A stretch of 64,000 nt of DNA from an uncultured Bacteroidales bacterium. GTDB taxonomy: Bacteria > Bacteroidota > Bacteroidia > Bacteroidales > Paludibacteraceae. A program made the position numbers and the translations under genes. Location of the stretch: the NCBI GenBank assembly GCA_903911085.1, contig CAIWCC010000215.1, forward strand, positions 1 through 64,000, in the 5' to 3' direction. Position 1 is the stretch's first letter; each line of letters starts with the position of its first letter. Under the pieces are notes generated by a model that worked only from the letters and a program-made list of their open reading frames with translations, searched no databases and was not told the DNA's origin. Positions 45,548 through 54,651 of this stretch are shown piece by piece.

Positions 45548-46654
45548 TTAATTAACTACTTCTAATTTTAAATCATCAAACCATGCTTCTTCATGGATTG
45601 TTCCAATTTGAATTGTAAAGGTTGATTGATCTGCTAAACATTCAAAAAAATCTTCCTTATAAATCCACTCATCTGATATTGATTCAATATCTATTCCAGC
45701 ACCAAAATTTGAAGCGAAAACGACTCCCACTCCCGTTTCAGCAACATAAGCCATCATTCCATTGTATTTTTTACCATGTTGTTTTATCCAACAAGATAGT
45801 TTGTAAGTTTTGCCCTTTTTGAATGGAATGTTTGAAACTACTTTAGTAAATACAGATCCATTAAACGAATTAATTGAAGTGTCTCTTACAATATGAAGGC
45901 TACTCTCACCATGTTTTTTTTCAATTGTAGAGTATTCTTTTATTTTTGCAGTACAATTATTTATCCAACTCTTATTGGTTTGATCTTCAAAATCTCCATT
46001 TATAATATAGTTATACACATTTGTTGTAGAGTTCACAATGTTGCTACCACCAAGACGCCCATAATCATTCATAACATAAATCCGATAAAAATACTTCGTA
46101 TTTGGTGACACTTCATTATCTTCAAATGTAGTATCATTATTGGATGTAGAAACGTGAACTAATACACCTGTTGATTCGTCTAAACCAGAATTTAAATGTC
46201 TATATAGTTTGTATTCTCTAAAATCTGTAGCATTCGTTTTATTCCAGATTAACTTTAATGAGGTTGATTCTACTTTTGTAATATCAAATAATTTAATTGG
46301 AATTGGCAATTTTAAATTTGAAATTATAGTATCATTTTTGACGCTAATTTTTGAGTGATATTCAGAAAAACTACCATCTTCTTTATTGTTAATTACTCGT
46401 AAATCGAAATTACCTAAAGGTACATTGTTAATCTCAAAATATCCATCGCTATTTGTAACTGTTAGAAAATTATTTGTACTGTCAAGTGAAATATTTGCAT
46501 TTACAACAGGAATTCCAGAACTTCTTATATAACCCGATACTTTGAATGACTCAGTATCAATAGATTGATCCTTAGAACACTGAACAGTTAATAGTGTCAG
46601 AATAAACACTAATAAATATAATTTTAAAAATTCTATTTTTTTTTGTAAAAGCAT
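45548..46654 (-). CDS. Modular surface lipoprotein (Cna-B/CarboxypepD_reg, FN3, CBM-like) within the fnl operon
   Basis: From ATG 46654 (MLLQKKIEFLKLY) the protein has 368 residues. A TTLLTVQC-like lipobox (LLTVQCSKD) gives a lipid-anchored exported protein. Domains in order: carboxypeptidase-regulatory-like beta sandwich (VSGYIRSSGIPVVNANISL ... GYFEINNVPLG), fibronectin type III (SLKLIWNKTNATDFREYKLY ... NTKYFYRIYV), and a carbohydrate-binding-like jelly roll (YIINGDFEDQTNKSW ... EEAWFDDLKLEV). No catalytic residues are apparent. Its place between fnlB and fnlC, with short gaps, is unusual for a sugar-nucleotide operon. It may bind the polysaccharide at the surface; that is inference from domains and location. 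Confidence 0.75.
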   Translation of the reverse strand: MLLQKKIEFLKLYLLVFILTLLTVQCSKDQSIDTESFKVSGYIRSSGIPVVNANISLDSTNNFLTVTNSDGYFEINNVPLGNFDLRVINNKEDGSFSEYHSKISVKNDTIISNLKLPIPIKLFDITKVESTSLKLIWNKTNATDFREYKLYRHLNSGLDESTGVLVHVSTSNNDTTFEDNEVSPNTKYFYRIYVMNDYGRLGGSNIVNSTTNVYNYIINGDFEDQTNKSWINNCTAKIKEYSTIEKKHGESSLHIVRDTSINSFNGSVFTKVVSNIPFKKGKTYKLSCWIKQHGKKYNGMMAYVAETGVGVVFASNFGAGIDIESISDEWIYKEDFFECLADQSTFTIQIGTIHEEAWFDDLKLEVVN

Positions 46655-46716
46655 TATTTCAGGTTGTTTTCTTTTTATATTGATTTGTAATAATAATATT
46701 ATCACAAAGTGCTACA

Positions 46717-47847
46717 TTATACTTCTTCAAAAAAAGTGTCTCCATCATCGCTATTATACCATTCATTAATCCAAAATTGAGTATATAATTCTTCATCTCC
46801 TATATTTTTTATATTGTGGGTATACCAAATTGGCATATCTACGTAGGATGGTTCGTTTCCATCTAAATTGAAGTATAAAACTTCATCTGTTCCAATTTTT
46901 CGTAACTGAATTAATGCTTTCCCTTTAATAACAGTAAAACGTTCTATTTTTCGAGTGTGATAATGATTGCCACGAGTTATGCCTGGCAAGGTTGTTGAAA
47001 ATGAAACTTGACCACCAACACCTAACTTAATGGTTTCAACAAAAACTCCTCGAGAATCTTTGTGTTGAATTAATTTTACTGGAAAGTGATATGCGTGATC
47101 AATGTAACAACGAAATGTGTTAAATAAATTTACTTCGTCTACTGTCGATAAAAAAGGAATAAACCCTCGTTCAAAATATTGATTCTTAAATGCTTCAAAA
47201 AGGTTTAGTATTTCTGAAACTGATTTGTTAAAATCGAAAGGAACTTTATCTCTTTCAATACATGGAGCCGATAGAGTTTTAAATTTTGTAATTTTAGAAA
47301 CAATATATTTGCACAACGAACCTACATAAATTAATTCAACATTGCTGTCATGCAATACTTTTGGTGTTTCGCCATGCGTTAATTTGTAGCAAAAGGTTGC
47401 AACAAAAGAATTGTAATTTGGCAAACCAAAAGGACCATAAACATTGGGAACTACCATACCTGTAAATGAAGCACCATTTTTAATTGCCCAATTTTCTAAT
47501 AATTGGCGTCCATCGCGCTTAGATTTTCCATAAAGATTATCAAGCTCTTCTTGTGTTGACGATGAAAATAATACATACGGACAACTGTTAGTTGATTCCA
47601 TAGCCATTATTAACTGTTTACATAAGCCCACGTTTGTGTAATAAAGTACTTCAATATCTTCATGACGATTTATTGCTGCCAAATGCACAATAACATCACA
47701 CTGTTTAACAAAAGTTTCTAATTTCTCAAAAGATTGAAAAAAAATATCCTCAAAAGGAATACGTTCAATATATGGTAGTAGTCCTAGTTCGTTATATAAG
47801 TGAGTTCCAACAAATCCAGCTTGTCCTGTAATACCAATTTTTAGCAT
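46717..47847 (-). CDS. fnlB: Bifunctional epimerase/reductase FnlB/CapF
   Basis: A 376-residue two-domain enzyme. The N-terminal SDR domain starts KIGITGQAGFVGTHLYNELG, with SSSTQEELDNLYGKSKRDG (Y109, K113) as the catalytic region. The C-terminal cupin (about 250-370) carries KDSRGVFVETIK and GITRGNHYHTRKIERFTVIKG, with the metal-binding His cluster. This fusion is diagnostic of CapF/WbjC/FnlB, which catalyses 3-epimerisation and 4-reduction in the UDP-L-FucNAc pathway. It follows fnlA by 72 bp. Confidence 0.93.
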   Translation of the reverse strand: MLKIGITGQAGFVGTHLYNELGLLPYIERIPFEDIFFQSFEKLETFVKQCDVIVHLAAINRHEDIEVLYYTNVGLCKQLIMAMESTNSCPYVLFSSSTQEELDNLYGKSKRDGRQLLENWAIKNGASFTGMVVPNVYGPFGLPNYNSFVATFCYKLTHGETPKVLHDSNVELIYVGSLCKYIVSKITKFKTLSAPCIERDKVPFDFNKSVSEILNLFEAFKNQYFERGFIPFLSTVDEVNLFNTFRCYIDHAYHFPVKLIQHKDSRGVFVETIKLGVGGQVSFSTTLPGITRGNHYHTRKIERFTVIKGKALIQLRKIGTDEVLYFNLDGNEPSYVDMPIWYTHNIKNIGDEELYTQFWINEWYNSDDGDTFFEEV

Positions 47848-47919
47848 AGTTTTATTTTACAATTCATTATAAATCAACAGCAATGTCTATGAAATTGAAC
47901 AGCAAATTTAATTTATAAG

Positions 47920-48936
47920 TTAATATTGTGTTTTTCCATCTTTTACAAAGTCCAACTTCAACAACAATTGCTTCATACTCTCTACATCAAGTCTAGCTGT
48001 GTTGTGCGAATGATAATCATCTATTGCTGAAATTTCCTCTTTGCCCTCAATAAAGTATTTATCATAATTCAAATCTCTATTATCGGCAGGTATACGGAAA
48101 TAATTGACCATATCAGTCGATTTAGCCATTTCTTCACGTGTAACCAATGTTTCATATAATTTCTCTCCATGACGCGTACCAATAACTCTAATTTTTGAGT
48201 CTGATTTGTACAACTCAACCAATGCTTTAGCTAACACTTCAAGAGTAGCAGCTGGAGCCTTCTGAACAAATAAGTCGCCATTTTTTCCATGCTCGAATGC
48301 GTATAAGACTAAATCCACAGCATCGTCCAAGGTCATCATAAAGCGTGTCATATTAGCATCAGTTATAGTAATGTCTTTTCCAGTTGTCATTTGGTCTACC
48401 CACAATGGAATAACTGAACCTCGACTAGCCATTACATTTCCATATCGGGTACAGCAGATTGTTGTTGTTGAATTTTCGCCCAAAGAGCGTGCTTTGGCTA
48501 TAGCCACCTTTTCCATCATGGCCTTACTAATTCCCATTGCATTAATTGGATAAGCGGCTTTATCTGTACTGAGTACTATCATGCGTTTTACTTCATGTTC
48601 AACAGCCGAATCAAGTACGTTTTGAGTGCCAAGTATATTTGTGTTTACTGCTTCAATTGGAAAAAATTCACATGAAGGCACCTGTTTGAGTGCTGCTGCA
48701 TGAAAAATGAAATCTACGCCGTGCATTGCATTATCTACACTTCGTTTATCTCTCACATCTCCAATGTAAAATTTCACCTTGGGATTTTGAATATCATGAC
48801 GCATATCGTCCTGTTTTTTTTCATCTCGGCTAAAAATACGAATTTCTTTTATGTCAGAATTTAGAAAACGTTTTAGAACTGCATTTCCGAACGAACCAGT
48901 TCCTCCTGTAATTAGTAAGGTTTTATCTTTAAACAT
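47920..48936 (-). CDS. fnlA: UDP-GlcNAc 4,6-dehydratase/5-epimerase FnlA/CapE
   Basis: A 338-residue SDR enzyme that begins UDP-L-FucNAc synthesis from UDP-GlcNAc. It shows GGTGSFG (11-17), IFSRDEKKQDDMRHDI (34-49), FHAAALKQVPSCEFFP (78-93), and STDKAAYPINAMGISKAMMEK (123-143, quoted in part for the NxMGxSK site with M134 and K138 replacing the standard Tyr-Lys pair). This matches the CapE/WbjB group. With fnlB and fnlC it completes the three-enzyme pathway. Confidence 0.94.
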   Translation of the reverse strand: MFKDKTLLITGGTGSFGNAVLKRFLNSDIKEIRIFSRDEKKQDDMRHDIQNPKVKFYIGDVRDKRSVDNAMHGVDFIFHAAALKQVPSCEFFPIEAVNTNILGTQNVLDSAVEHEVKRMIVLSTDKAAYPINAMGISKAMMEKVAIAKARSLGENSTTTICCTRYGNVMASRGSVIPLWVDQMTTGKDITITDANMTRFMMTLDDAVDLVLYAFEHGKNGDLFVQKAPAATLEVLAKALVELYKSDSKIRVIGTRHGEKLYETLVTREEMAKSTDMVNYFRIPADNRDLNYDKYFIEGKEEISAIDDYHSHNTARLDVESMKQLLLKLDFVKDGKTQY

Positions 48937-48937
48937 A

Positions 48938-49957
48938 TTATCGAAGTATTATTCTTTTAAAATCTGTTTTCCTTAAATTATACGAAAAATTATCTATTAC
49001 ATATTGCTCGCCAGCCTTTAAAAAAACAGAATCAATATTCTGTATTTGATTGTGCAAATTGTCTATTTGCTTTTTTAAATCTTTATTAATGTCAATCTGA
49101 ATACCATGTTTACCTACGCTATCAATTAATCCACCCTTACCTGAGTTGATAACTATATTTTGAGCAGCCAATGCTTCGGTTGCGGCAATACCAAATCCCT
49201 CATATTTTGAAAGTTGCATATAATAGCGACTCGATAAAAGCAAATTTATTTTGGTTGTTTCATCTACTTCATCAGTGAATATTACCTTTTCAGTTATGTT
49301 TAATTGTTTACAAAGCTCAACGAGAAAATCTGTGCCATCTCCTTTTTTCCCAATAACAATGAACATAGAATTTTGATATTCACTGTATTTTGTACTAAGT
49401 TCGGAAAACACTCTTAAAGCCAAATCTACACCTTTTCTTATTACGTTTACTTCTCCACCCATCCATACTATTGTCGAAAAATCATTTCCTTTGTTTTGAG
49501 GATTACTACACAAAAAGTTCTCAACTTCGATAGTATGAAATGACAAAATGACTTTCTTTGGTAATACTCCATTATATATTTTTTTTACATTAGCCATGTC
49601 AGTTGTTGACACCAAAATACACTTTGTAGAACAAAAACAACAAAGTTTAAAAAATACTTTCTGAATTTTATACCTTTTGGGTGTTGCATAAGTTATATCT
49701 AAATCATCAATTCCCCCAGTAAAATATGCAGGCTTCCCTAAAATTCGTGCTATCAAAGATACAAAAAAACCATATCTGAAAAAATAAATAAAAGCTAAAT
49801 CATATTTCCAAAAGAATAAAAAATCAATTATTCTATTGGTAACTGAAACATCAAACCCTAAGCTTTTTAATAGACTAATGTCAGTTTTGTAAAATTTTTG
49901 CGTTTCAAATAGCTCAATATTGGAAACGCTAGAATAAAATAAGATTTTATTTTTCAT
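48938..49957 (-). CDS. Family 4 glycosyltransferase
   Basis: A 339-residue GT-B enzyme. FFRYGFFVSLIARILGKPAYFTGG (in two parts, about 59-82) forms the acceptor domain, FSTIVWMGGEVNVIRKGVDLAL is the start of the donor domain, and the EX7E motif is in KYEGFGIAATEALAAQNIVI. It overlaps the preceding glycosyltransferase gene by 11 bp and ends one base before fnlA. It belongs to the right-hand repeat-unit assembly set; its sugar is unknown. Confidence 0.85.
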   Translation of the reverse strand: MKNKILFYSSVSNIELFETQKFYKTDISLLKSLGFDVSVTNRIIDFLFFWKYDLAFIYFFRYGFFVSLIARILGKPAYFTGGIDDLDITYATPKRYKIQKVFFKLCCFCSTKCILVSTTDMANVKKIYNGVLPKKVILSFHTIEVENFLCSNPQNKGNDFSTIVWMGGEVNVIRKGVDLALRVFSELSTKYSEYQNSMFIVIGKKGDGTDFLVELCKQLNITEKVIFTDEVDETTKINLLLSSRYYMQLSKYEGFGIAATEALAAQNIVINSGKGGLIDSVGKHGIQIDINKDLKKQIDNLHNQIQNIDSVFLKAGEQYVIDNFSYNLRKTDFKRIILR

Positions 49958-51095
49958 TTAATAAATTCAAAAACAATGTGTTCCATAATTTCATAACTTC
50001 GTCTTGCGAAAATCTTTTGATATTTTCTCGAGCAACAAGACCCATACGTTTTCTTAATTCTTTATTCTCAATTAAATCAATTAAGTGCTCACTTGTGGAT
50101 TTGACATCACCAATTTCCACTAAATAACCATCTTCATTATTTGTAATAATATCTCTCGGTCCACAGGGACAGCTAAAAGATACAACAGGTAAACCACATG
50201 CCATAGCTTCTACCAAAACCATTGGAAATCCCTCATATCGTGAGGTCATTAAATAAATGCTGCAATTTAATAACTCGGTTTCTATTTTCGAGGTTGGATC
50301 TTTAATTAATATTACCTCATCCATTTTAGCAAACGATATTTGTTGTTTGATATCATTTACTTTACTACCGTTACCAAATACAATAAGTTTCCAATCAGGA
50401 TGTTTTTCTTTAATCGGTTTCCAAATATCCACTAAATAATCATATCCCTTTTGTGGTTCCATTCGCCCAACAGAAATAACATATTTATTTTCCAAGTCAG
50501 CATTATATGTGGAAAAAAATGATGTCGAATTGGGAATAACATTTAAATTTGGCAATTCTCCCCATAATGCAGCATCTTCGTGCGTAAGTACAACAAATGA
50601 GTCTAGTTTCTTTATGTTTTTAAGTTCTGTATTTGACCTTCGTCTGTAAACAATCTTTTTAAGGTAACTTGAATGTGATTCCAAAAGCATCTGTTCTCTA
50701 ACTTGACGACTAAAATGATATTCAAACACCTTTTTACTACCATCATTTATATTTGGTAAAAATGAAATTACACGCCCCATTAGACTTATGACAATGTCGG
50801 CTTTTATTTCATTTAATAATAAACCTAATTTTCGTTTGCATTTTTTTTGTTTATTCAAAAATGAAAAAATGCGTTTTAATATTGGATATTCGTAATATAA
50901 ATCAAAATTTATTGATAAATCATAGTGAGATATTTTATTTGATAACTCATAATAAGGTTTTCGTCCTCGTTGGTCTGTGGTAATGATAATTACTTCGTAA
51001 CCAAAAGTTTCAGCTAAGTAGTTTGCTTTAATCGTTAGAATTCGCTCCATCCCAGCCGAATTATAAGTACCATGTATAATATACACTATTTTCAT
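49947..51095 (-). CDS. Family 4 glycosyltransferase
   Basis: A 382-residue GT-B enzyme. It begins MKIVYIIHGTYNSAGMERIL (an acceptor-domain glycine loop), with VISVGRMEPQKGYDYLVDIW near 205, IVFGNGSKVNDI near 233 and the EX7E donor motif in RYEGFPMVLVEAMACGLPVV near 288. This pattern is close to capsular galactosyl- or N-acetylgalactosaminyl-type GT4 enzymes, without proof of donor. It lies 3 bp after the polymerase gene. Confidence 0.9.
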   Translation of the reverse strand: MKIVYIIHGTYNSAGMERILTIKANYLAETFGYEVIIITTDQRGRKPYYELSNKISHYDLSINFDLYYEYPILKRIFSFLNKQKKCKRKLGLLLNEIKADIVISLMGRVISFLPNINDGSKKVFEYHFSRQVREQMLLESHSSYLKKIVYRRRSNTELKNIKKLDSFVVLTHEDAALWGELPNLNVIPNSTSFFSTYNADLENKYVISVGRMEPQKGYDYLVDIWKPIKEKHPDWKLIVFGNGSKVNDIKQQISFAKMDEVILIKDPTSKIETELLNCSIYLMTSRYEGFPMVLVEAMACGLPVVSFSCPCGPRDIITNNEDGYLVEIGDVKSTSEHLIDLIENKELRKRMGLVARENIKRFSQDEVMKLWNTLFLNLLNEK

Positions 51096-51098
51096 GCA

Positions 51099-52169
51099 CT
51101 AAAATTTTAGAAACCATGTTTTATATGGAATAAATGAATAATTCCAAGTGGTAATGAAGCTTGCGAAAATTCCAATATAAGCTATTAATAAAATTCCAAA
51201 AACAGCAATTCTGAAATAATCATTTTTTATTGCTTTAAGAATTATTGGTATTAGTAATATATCAAAAATTGTAAAATAAGTACCTCCTCTACCCGAAATT
51301 TGAGGTAAAAATGCAAATGCTATATACATTAGAAATGACAAAAAGTAAATATTGAAAATGAAGAGGTACATTGGACTTTTAAATTTTGATATTTCCGGTT
51401 TAAATATGATGAATAAGATTATTATTAGTAATCGGACTATTATAATTGGAATGCTGATTCCCATTTGACCTTTATCTTCTTGATAGTAAGTCATTTTTTC
51501 ACCCACAAAACCCGGTAAAATTTCAGACAATTTCGAAATTGCGGGTTCGATGGTGAAATAACACAGTATAGCAACTAAAAATAATATAAAATAAAAATAC
51601 CACTTATGAATCTTTATTGGAATGATAAGTAACAATAAGAATAAAAGAGCCGAATAATGAAATAATGATGCAATAACAACTAAAAAAATAAATATCCTTT
51701 TATTTGAAAAATATAAAATTGAAAATAATGTTATCGACATGGCAAGTGCTTGTCGAATTTGACCCATTTCGAAATTTAAGTAATAGGATAGAAAAAAGAA
51801 CAATAATGAAACTATCGGGAAAGGCGAAATTATTATTATTGTTCTAAACTTAATTAACAGTGTTGCTGTACCCATTAAGAAAATTAGAAAAATATATGAA
51901 GGCGAAATTACGTTCGCAATTATATATCCTGGCTCAAATTGTAAGTCCGAAAAAATATCTTTTAAGTCGTTATAATGAAGTAGGTTATATGCATCTTCAT
52001 AAGCGTCATAGTCAAATCCAACTGAACGTATAGCAACTAGTATAATAAGTGGCAGAAAACAAAAAAGATATTCAAATAAATTGATACTAGTCTTTCCTGC
52101 TCGATTTTTCAACAAATCAACTAATGAGAATATTGTTAATAAAATTATTATGGCTAAATATAGCTCCAT
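51099..52169 (-). CDS. wzy: EpsG-family polysaccharide polymerase (Wzy-like), right-hand cluster
   Basis: A 356-residue membrane protein with about ten hydrophobic segments. The EpsG-like early region is IRSVGFDYDAYEDAYNLL (47-64), followed by MGQIRQALAMSITLFSILYF near 134 and SLFHYSALLFLLLLI near 163. It would polymerise the right-hand cluster's repeat unit. The sequence differs clearly from the other polymerase (35541-36644), so this is not a duplicated gene. Confidence 0.82.
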   Translation of the reverse strand: MELYLAIIILLTIFSLVDLLKNRAGKTSINLFEYLFCFLPLIILVAIRSVGFDYDAYEDAYNLLHYNDLKDIFSDLQFEPGYIIANVISPSYIFLIFLMGTATLLIKFRTIIIISPFPIVSLLFFFLSYYLNFEMGQIRQALAMSITLFSILYFSNKRIFIFLVVIASLFHYSALLFLLLLIIPIKIHKWYFYFILFLVAILCYFTIEPAISKLSEILPGFVGEKMTYYQEDKGQMGISIPIIIVRLLIIILFIIFKPEISKFKSPMYLFIFNIYFLSFLMYIAFAFLPQISGRGGTYFTIFDILLIPIILKAIKNDYFRIAVFGILLIAYIGIFASFITTWNYSFIPYKTWFLKF

Positions 52170-52335
52170 AGTATCAAAACGTTAATACAAAAATTCAACT
52201 CTTGCTTTCAAAAATATACAACCATATTTATTAGTCGTTTTTAATTGTTGTTTTTTGAAAAATGTTTATTGTTTTTGAAAAATATTTTATTGTGAACATT
52301 TATATGTATAATAGTCTTACTATTATTATAACAAA

Positions 52336-53634
52336 TTAAACTAATTTTTCCTCATGTTTTTGGAATAACAAATCTCTGAAAATGAAAATCATTGCAATAA
52401 AATACAATAGGTTGTAAATGAAATGTGACATCGAAACGCCTTCAATTCCAAATCCGTAATGAATAAATATTCTGGAAAGTATATAATACAACATTCCAAA
52501 ACCTAATTCTACATAGATATATTGTTTAGTCATTGCTTTTGCCAGCATGTTAACTGACAAAGTCATTTTGGCAACCCAAAAAAAATCTCCAAGCAATTGA
52601 TAAAAAAACAAATCAGCCATTGAAGAGAACTGATGAGTAAATAAAATGTCGATGATCATATCTCGAAAGATATAAAGACCCAATATCATTATAAATGTTA
52701 TTGATAACATTAACTTCATTCCTGATAATATTTCAGTTCGAAGTGTTTTATTATCAATTATTTCAGACAGCCTTGGTAAATAAAATGTTGCTATTGCTGT
52801 ACCAATTAAAGCTGAAATTAATAATGAAATTCTATTCATTCCATCCCAAATGCCTGCCGAATCAACCGATATTTCATTAATAATAGTAGTTCGTGTTAAA
52901 ATATTTACCAATGGCCAAATCAATGCAATAAATGCCATTAAGGAAAATGAAAATAATTGCTTTCCAATAATTTTCGAATAATTAAACTTGAAATTTCTAA
53001 TACTAAATAAATTATTTCTTCTAACGATATTTATTGTTATCAAAATTACGATTGATTGATAGGTGGCTAATGCAAGTAACGCACCATACATTCTGTAAAA
53101 ATATACTAATATAACTGTAAATATCAATCCGCATACTGATGAAATTAAATTGATAAGTATGAACTTGTCATACAATTTCATTCCGTTGATAATTGATAAA
53201 AAAAAGCTGTTTAATGCATATAAAGTAATTGTTAATGATACGATATAAATTATAGAAATATATGTCAAGTCAGAGAATAAAAGCAAACAAATTGATTTTG
53301 CAAATATTATTATGCCTATAGCTGTTACAATCGAAGATATCAACGTTATGTATAAGGCAGTATTAACATAGCTCTCATATTTAGACTTCTCAGACTTAAA
53401 TTCAGATACATATTTAACTATCCCATTCGAAATACCACCAGATGAAGTAATGGTAGCTAGAGTCATCAAATTGTTAAACTGCCCAATTAGGGCTACTCCT
53501 TGTGGTCCAATTAATACTGCAACAACTTTTGTAGATATTAAATTAATTACAATTTTGAGAAAATTTGAAAATGCAGTCAATCCTAATACTCTGACAAAAT
53601 CACGTTTTAATATATTAATAATCTTAGCTTTCAA
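52336..53634 (-). CDS. wzx: O-antigen flippase (Wzx-like), right-hand cluster
   Basis: A 432-residue polytopic protein with about 12 membrane segments of the WzxE/O-antigen translocase subtype: VVAVLIGPQGVALIGQFNNL (37-56) and ATITSSGGISNGIVKYVSEF (60-79) are typical. FQKHEEKLV ends the protein. It is the first gene after the 1-kb leader region and would flip the lipid-linked unit. It differs in subtype from the left-hand flippase (37347-38603), which favours two separately acquired clusters. Confidence 0.9.
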   Translation of the reverse strand: MKAKIINILKRDFVRVLGLTAFSNFLKIVINLISTKVVAVLIGPQGVALIGQFNNLMTLATITSSGGISNGIVKYVSEFKSEKSKYESYVNTALYITLISSIVTAIGIIIFAKSICLLLFSDLTYISIIYIVSLTITLYALNSFFLSIINGMKLYDKFILINLISSVCGLIFTVILVYFYRMYGALLALATYQSIVILITINIVRRNNLFSIRNFKFNYSKIIGKQLFSFSLMAFIALIWPLVNILTRTTIINEISVDSAGIWDGMNRISLLISALIGTAIATFYLPRLSEIIDNKTLRTEILSGMKLMLSITFIMILGLYIFRDMIIDILFTHQFSSMADLFFYQLLGDFFWVAKMTLSVNMLAKAMTKQYIYVELGFGMLYYILSRIFIHYGFGIEGVSMSHFIYNLLYFIAMIFIFRDLLFQKHEEKLV

Positions 53635-54228
53635 TTTTATATTTACTTTTTATAAATTACTAAAACATCAAAACTTTTACCGAATAGTTTCATTTGTGAA
53701 TTATCACTTTGATAATATCTAAAAATGAACTTATGACGGCTAATACTTAAATTTATTCTTTATTTAAATTCTTGTTTTTTTATAATTATTGAGATTAAAT
53801 TATAACAAAAATAGGTTGTCGCAAAATTGCAACAACTGATAGTAGTTAAATTCACGTTGTTCTTTCTAACTTCTAATATAATATTTGAATACTTATCTGT
53901 AAACGCCAAAATTCTTGCGATTTATTTTGAATAGAATTACGAAATAAATTAATTGTTTGATATGTTAAAGTTATATTTCATATTCTATTTGTTTTATTTT
54001 AAAATATTCCCATTTATATTTCAGTATTTGTGTTAATGAAAAACGACATAAAACCTTATAATAGTATTTTAAAAATACGAAATTCAATCGATGATTGTTA
54101 CTTCACTTTTTATAATTCTACTAAAAACCAATTTTGTTACATGACTTAAACGCTCTTGATTGTTTTTTATTATAGATAAATCAATTTCATCTTCTTTTTT
54201 ATACATTAAACTACTTAATAACTAAAAA

Positions 54229-54266
54229 AAAGAAACACATAAGTTTGTTAACTAAAGTGTTTCTTT
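54229..54266 (-). terminator. Terminator or attenuator in the capsule leader
   Basis: AAAGAAACAC (54229-54238) and GTGTTTCTTT (54257-54266) form a perfect 10-bp stem. On the minus strand it is followed by a T run (complement of the A run at 54224-54230). It lies about 115 bp downstream of the promoter box at 54382 and 595 bp before the flippase gene. It may instead end transcripts from the dehydrogenase gene. Confidence 0.65.
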
Positions 54267-54381
54267 GAAAGTTTTTTGCAAAAAAAATGATTTATCTTTT
54301 ACAGTAATCCAATTTAAATTAACATTGATAGTTAGTGTTCTTGAATAATGCTCTGGAAATATATTTTTCTTTCAAACGTTG

Positions 54382-54389
54382 CAAAGATA
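54382..54389 (-). promoter_or_regulatory. Promoter box for the right-hand cluster
   Basis: TATCTTTG on the minus strand, with a TTTG at 54412-54415 (22-bp spacer, slightly long). It precedes the leader hairpin, so the transcript would have a leader of roughly 740 nt. Confidence 0.5.
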
Positions 54390-54651
54390 CTGCTTTTCTA
54401 GCAAATATTTGCAAATTTAATTGTTTAATTAAAAAAAATACACAGTGAAAATGTGAAATTTTGTTGCCCGATTTCAATTTTCATTTCCAATAATATTTAT
54501 TCTTTCCTTTTTGATTGCTTGTTTATAAATCTCTGTAAATGAAGTTCTTAATAAAAACACTAGAAGATTGTATTAGAATAAAAATTACAGTTGACTTACT
54601 TGAATCGATTACGACAACATCTTGTTTATAGTCGAACCAACTGCTAATATA

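Larger units (their letters stand above)
53635..54651. other. 1-kb non-coding leader of the right-hand cluster
   Basis: No gene is supported here. It contains a TATCTTTG promoter box (54382), a strong hairpin followed by a T run on the minus strand (54229-54266), and about 600 bp of plain AT-rich sequence up to the flippase gene. No upxY/nusG-type antiterminator gene is present in this leader. Confidence 0.6.
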
